Part shown: positions 4,891 through 5,645 of the stretch, piece after piece
Layout of the letters: the number at the start of each line of letters is the position of its first letter
Position numbering within the stretch: the first letter of the stretch is position 1
Source of the DNA: Actinomycetes bacterium
GTDB taxonomy: Bacteria > Actinomycetota > Acidimicrobiia > Acidimicrobiales > Acidimicrobiaceae
Length of the DNA: 5,645 nucleotides
Direction of reading: 5' to 3'
Assembly: GCA_021823385.1 (NCBI GenBank)
Contig: JAKAOC010000190.1
Span: 1-5,645 of the forward strand
Position numbers and translations under genes: made by a program
Notes under the pieces: generated by a model
What the model was told of the DNA's origin: nothing
Databases searched by the model: none
What the model saw: only the letters and a program-made list of their open reading frames with translations

Positions 4891-5645
4891 ATGGAAGAGG
4901 TCGTCAGGATTCTGGGTGCGAACTGGTGCCCGGATTGCAAGCGGGCAAAGCAGTTCCTCGCGGACCAAAGGGTCCCGTACAAGTTCATCGACGTCGAGCA
5001 GGACGAGGCGGCACACGCTGAGGTGATGGAACGCAACGGGGGGAAGCTGATCATCCCGGTGGTCGAGTTTCCCGACGGCTCCATCCTCATCGAACCCGAC
5101 AACTCCGAGATCGCCGCGGCCCTGAAGTTGGATATAACCGCCTCCAAGTCGCTCTTCGACCTGCTGGTGATAGGTGCGGGGCCGGCCGGCCTGACCGCCG
5201 CCATCTATGCGGCGCGTGAGGGCATGGACACCCTGGTACTGGACAAGGGGGCCCTCGGCGGCCAAGCAGGTGCGACCGAGCGGGTCGACAACTACCCGGG
5301 CTTCCCGGAGGGGATCGGTGGAGGCGAACTGGCCTCCCGCTACGTGGAGCACGCCCGGAGATACGGGGTCGAGATGCTCTCCGGGGTGGCCGTGCGCGGC
5401 ATCGTGCGCGATGCGGAGGGCCTGCTGGCGGCTGAAACCGACCAGGGCGCAACCTACAGGGCTAAGGCGGTGGTGGTGGCCACCGGCTCGACCTACCGGC
5501 GCCTGGACGTCCCGGGCGAGGAGGACCTGATCGGGGCGGGCATCCACTTCTGCGCCACCTGCGACGGACCCTTTTACCGGGGGGCAAAGGATCTGGTGGT
5601 GGTCGGCGGAGGCAACTCGGGCCTGGAGGAGGGGCTCTTCCTTGC
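4891..5645 (+). CDS. Glutaredoxin-thioredoxin reductase fusion (3' end outside window)
   Basis: The first 251 codons of a fused redox enzyme. Residues 1-80 form a glutaredoxin/NrdH-like thioredoxin fold with active site W12-C13-P14-D15-C16 and the cis-Pro motif LIIPVV (P56). From about 89 a thioredoxin reductase module follows: FAD-binding GAGPAG (95-100), GGQAGATERVDNYPGFPEG (123-141), VVVATGS (194-200), redox-active C221-A-T-C224-D in the NADPH domain, and NADPH-binding GGGNSG (239-244). All the key residues of a working low-Mr TrxR are present as far as the window goes. The likely flow is NADPH to FAD to C221/C224 to C13/C16 to target disulfides, in the cytoplasm. A similar layout is known in AhpF, but there the N-terminal part is a larger double thioredoxin fold. 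The reading frame is uninterrupted to the window end; about 150 more residues are expected. Confidence 0.92.
   Translation, partial: MEEVVRILGANWCPDCKRAKQFLADQRVPYKFIDVEQDEAAHAEVMERNGGKLIIPVVEFPDGSILIEPDNSEIAAALKLDITASKSLFDLLVIGAGPAGLTAAIYAAREGMDTLVLDKGALGGQAGATERVDNYPGFPEGIGGGELASRYVEHARRYGVEMLSGVAVRGIVRDAEGLLAAETDQGATYRAKAVVVATGSTYRRLDVPGEEDLIGAGIHFCATCDGPFYRGAKDLVVVGGGNSGLEEGLFL

Noticed and set aside
4366..5547. A 393-codon open frame on the minus strand
   Set aside because: It is antisense to the Grx-TrxR gene, which has every motif of its family and a perfect ribosome binding site. The minus-strand translation is Arg/Gly/His-rich with no recognisable family, as expected for a shadow frame in GC-rich DNA.

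Overview
This is a high-GC bacterial window (GC-rich third positions, GTG starts, long spurious open frames on both strands). It carries six protein genes, two of them clear redox enzymes. An Actinomycetota-like host is the best guess, because of the codon bias, the glutaredoxin-thioredoxin reductase fusion, and two promoter-like motifs of the SigR/SigH (thiol-stress ECF sigma) type. This rests on gene content only; no rRNA or other taxonomic marker is present.

Layout. (1) The minus strand at the left edge holds the first 51 codons of an FAD-dependent sulfide:quinone oxidoreductase-like flavoprotein, read leftwards off the window. (2) A divergent intergenic region of about 300 bp separates it from an Nramp-type metal transporter on the plus strand (458-1750). 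(3) A small two-TM DUF1003-like membrane protein follows (about 1797-2249). (4) After a relatively AT-rich promoter region comes a two-gene operon, a VOC-fold (glyoxalase/extradiol dioxygenase-like) protein (2378-2890) and a serine alpha/beta hydrolase (2887-3516), overlapping by 4 bp. (5) After a leader of about 136 bp containing several short inverted repeats comes an EamA/DMT-family permease (3653-4483). (6) After about 400 bp without a convincing gene comes a glutaredoxin-thioredoxin reductase fusion, open at the right edge (4891 to 5645).

How the genes may work together. The VOC + esterase pair resembles the MhqO/MhqD (quinone-electrophile detoxification) pairing known in Bacillus. The Grx-TrxR fusion should move electrons from NADPH to disulfides. 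A GGAAT-N18-GTT motif lies upstream of the VOC operon and a GGAAT-N17-GTT motif lies just upstream of the Grx-TrxR gene. This suggests, without proving, that both units belong to one thiol/electrophile-stress regulon. The metal transporter, EamA permease and DUF1003-like gene have no evident functional tie to it. There is no CRISPR array, tRNA, rRNA, insertion sequence or phage gene. Nothing in the window is clearly a wholly new system; the shared promoter motif and the fusion enzyme are the most interesting points.
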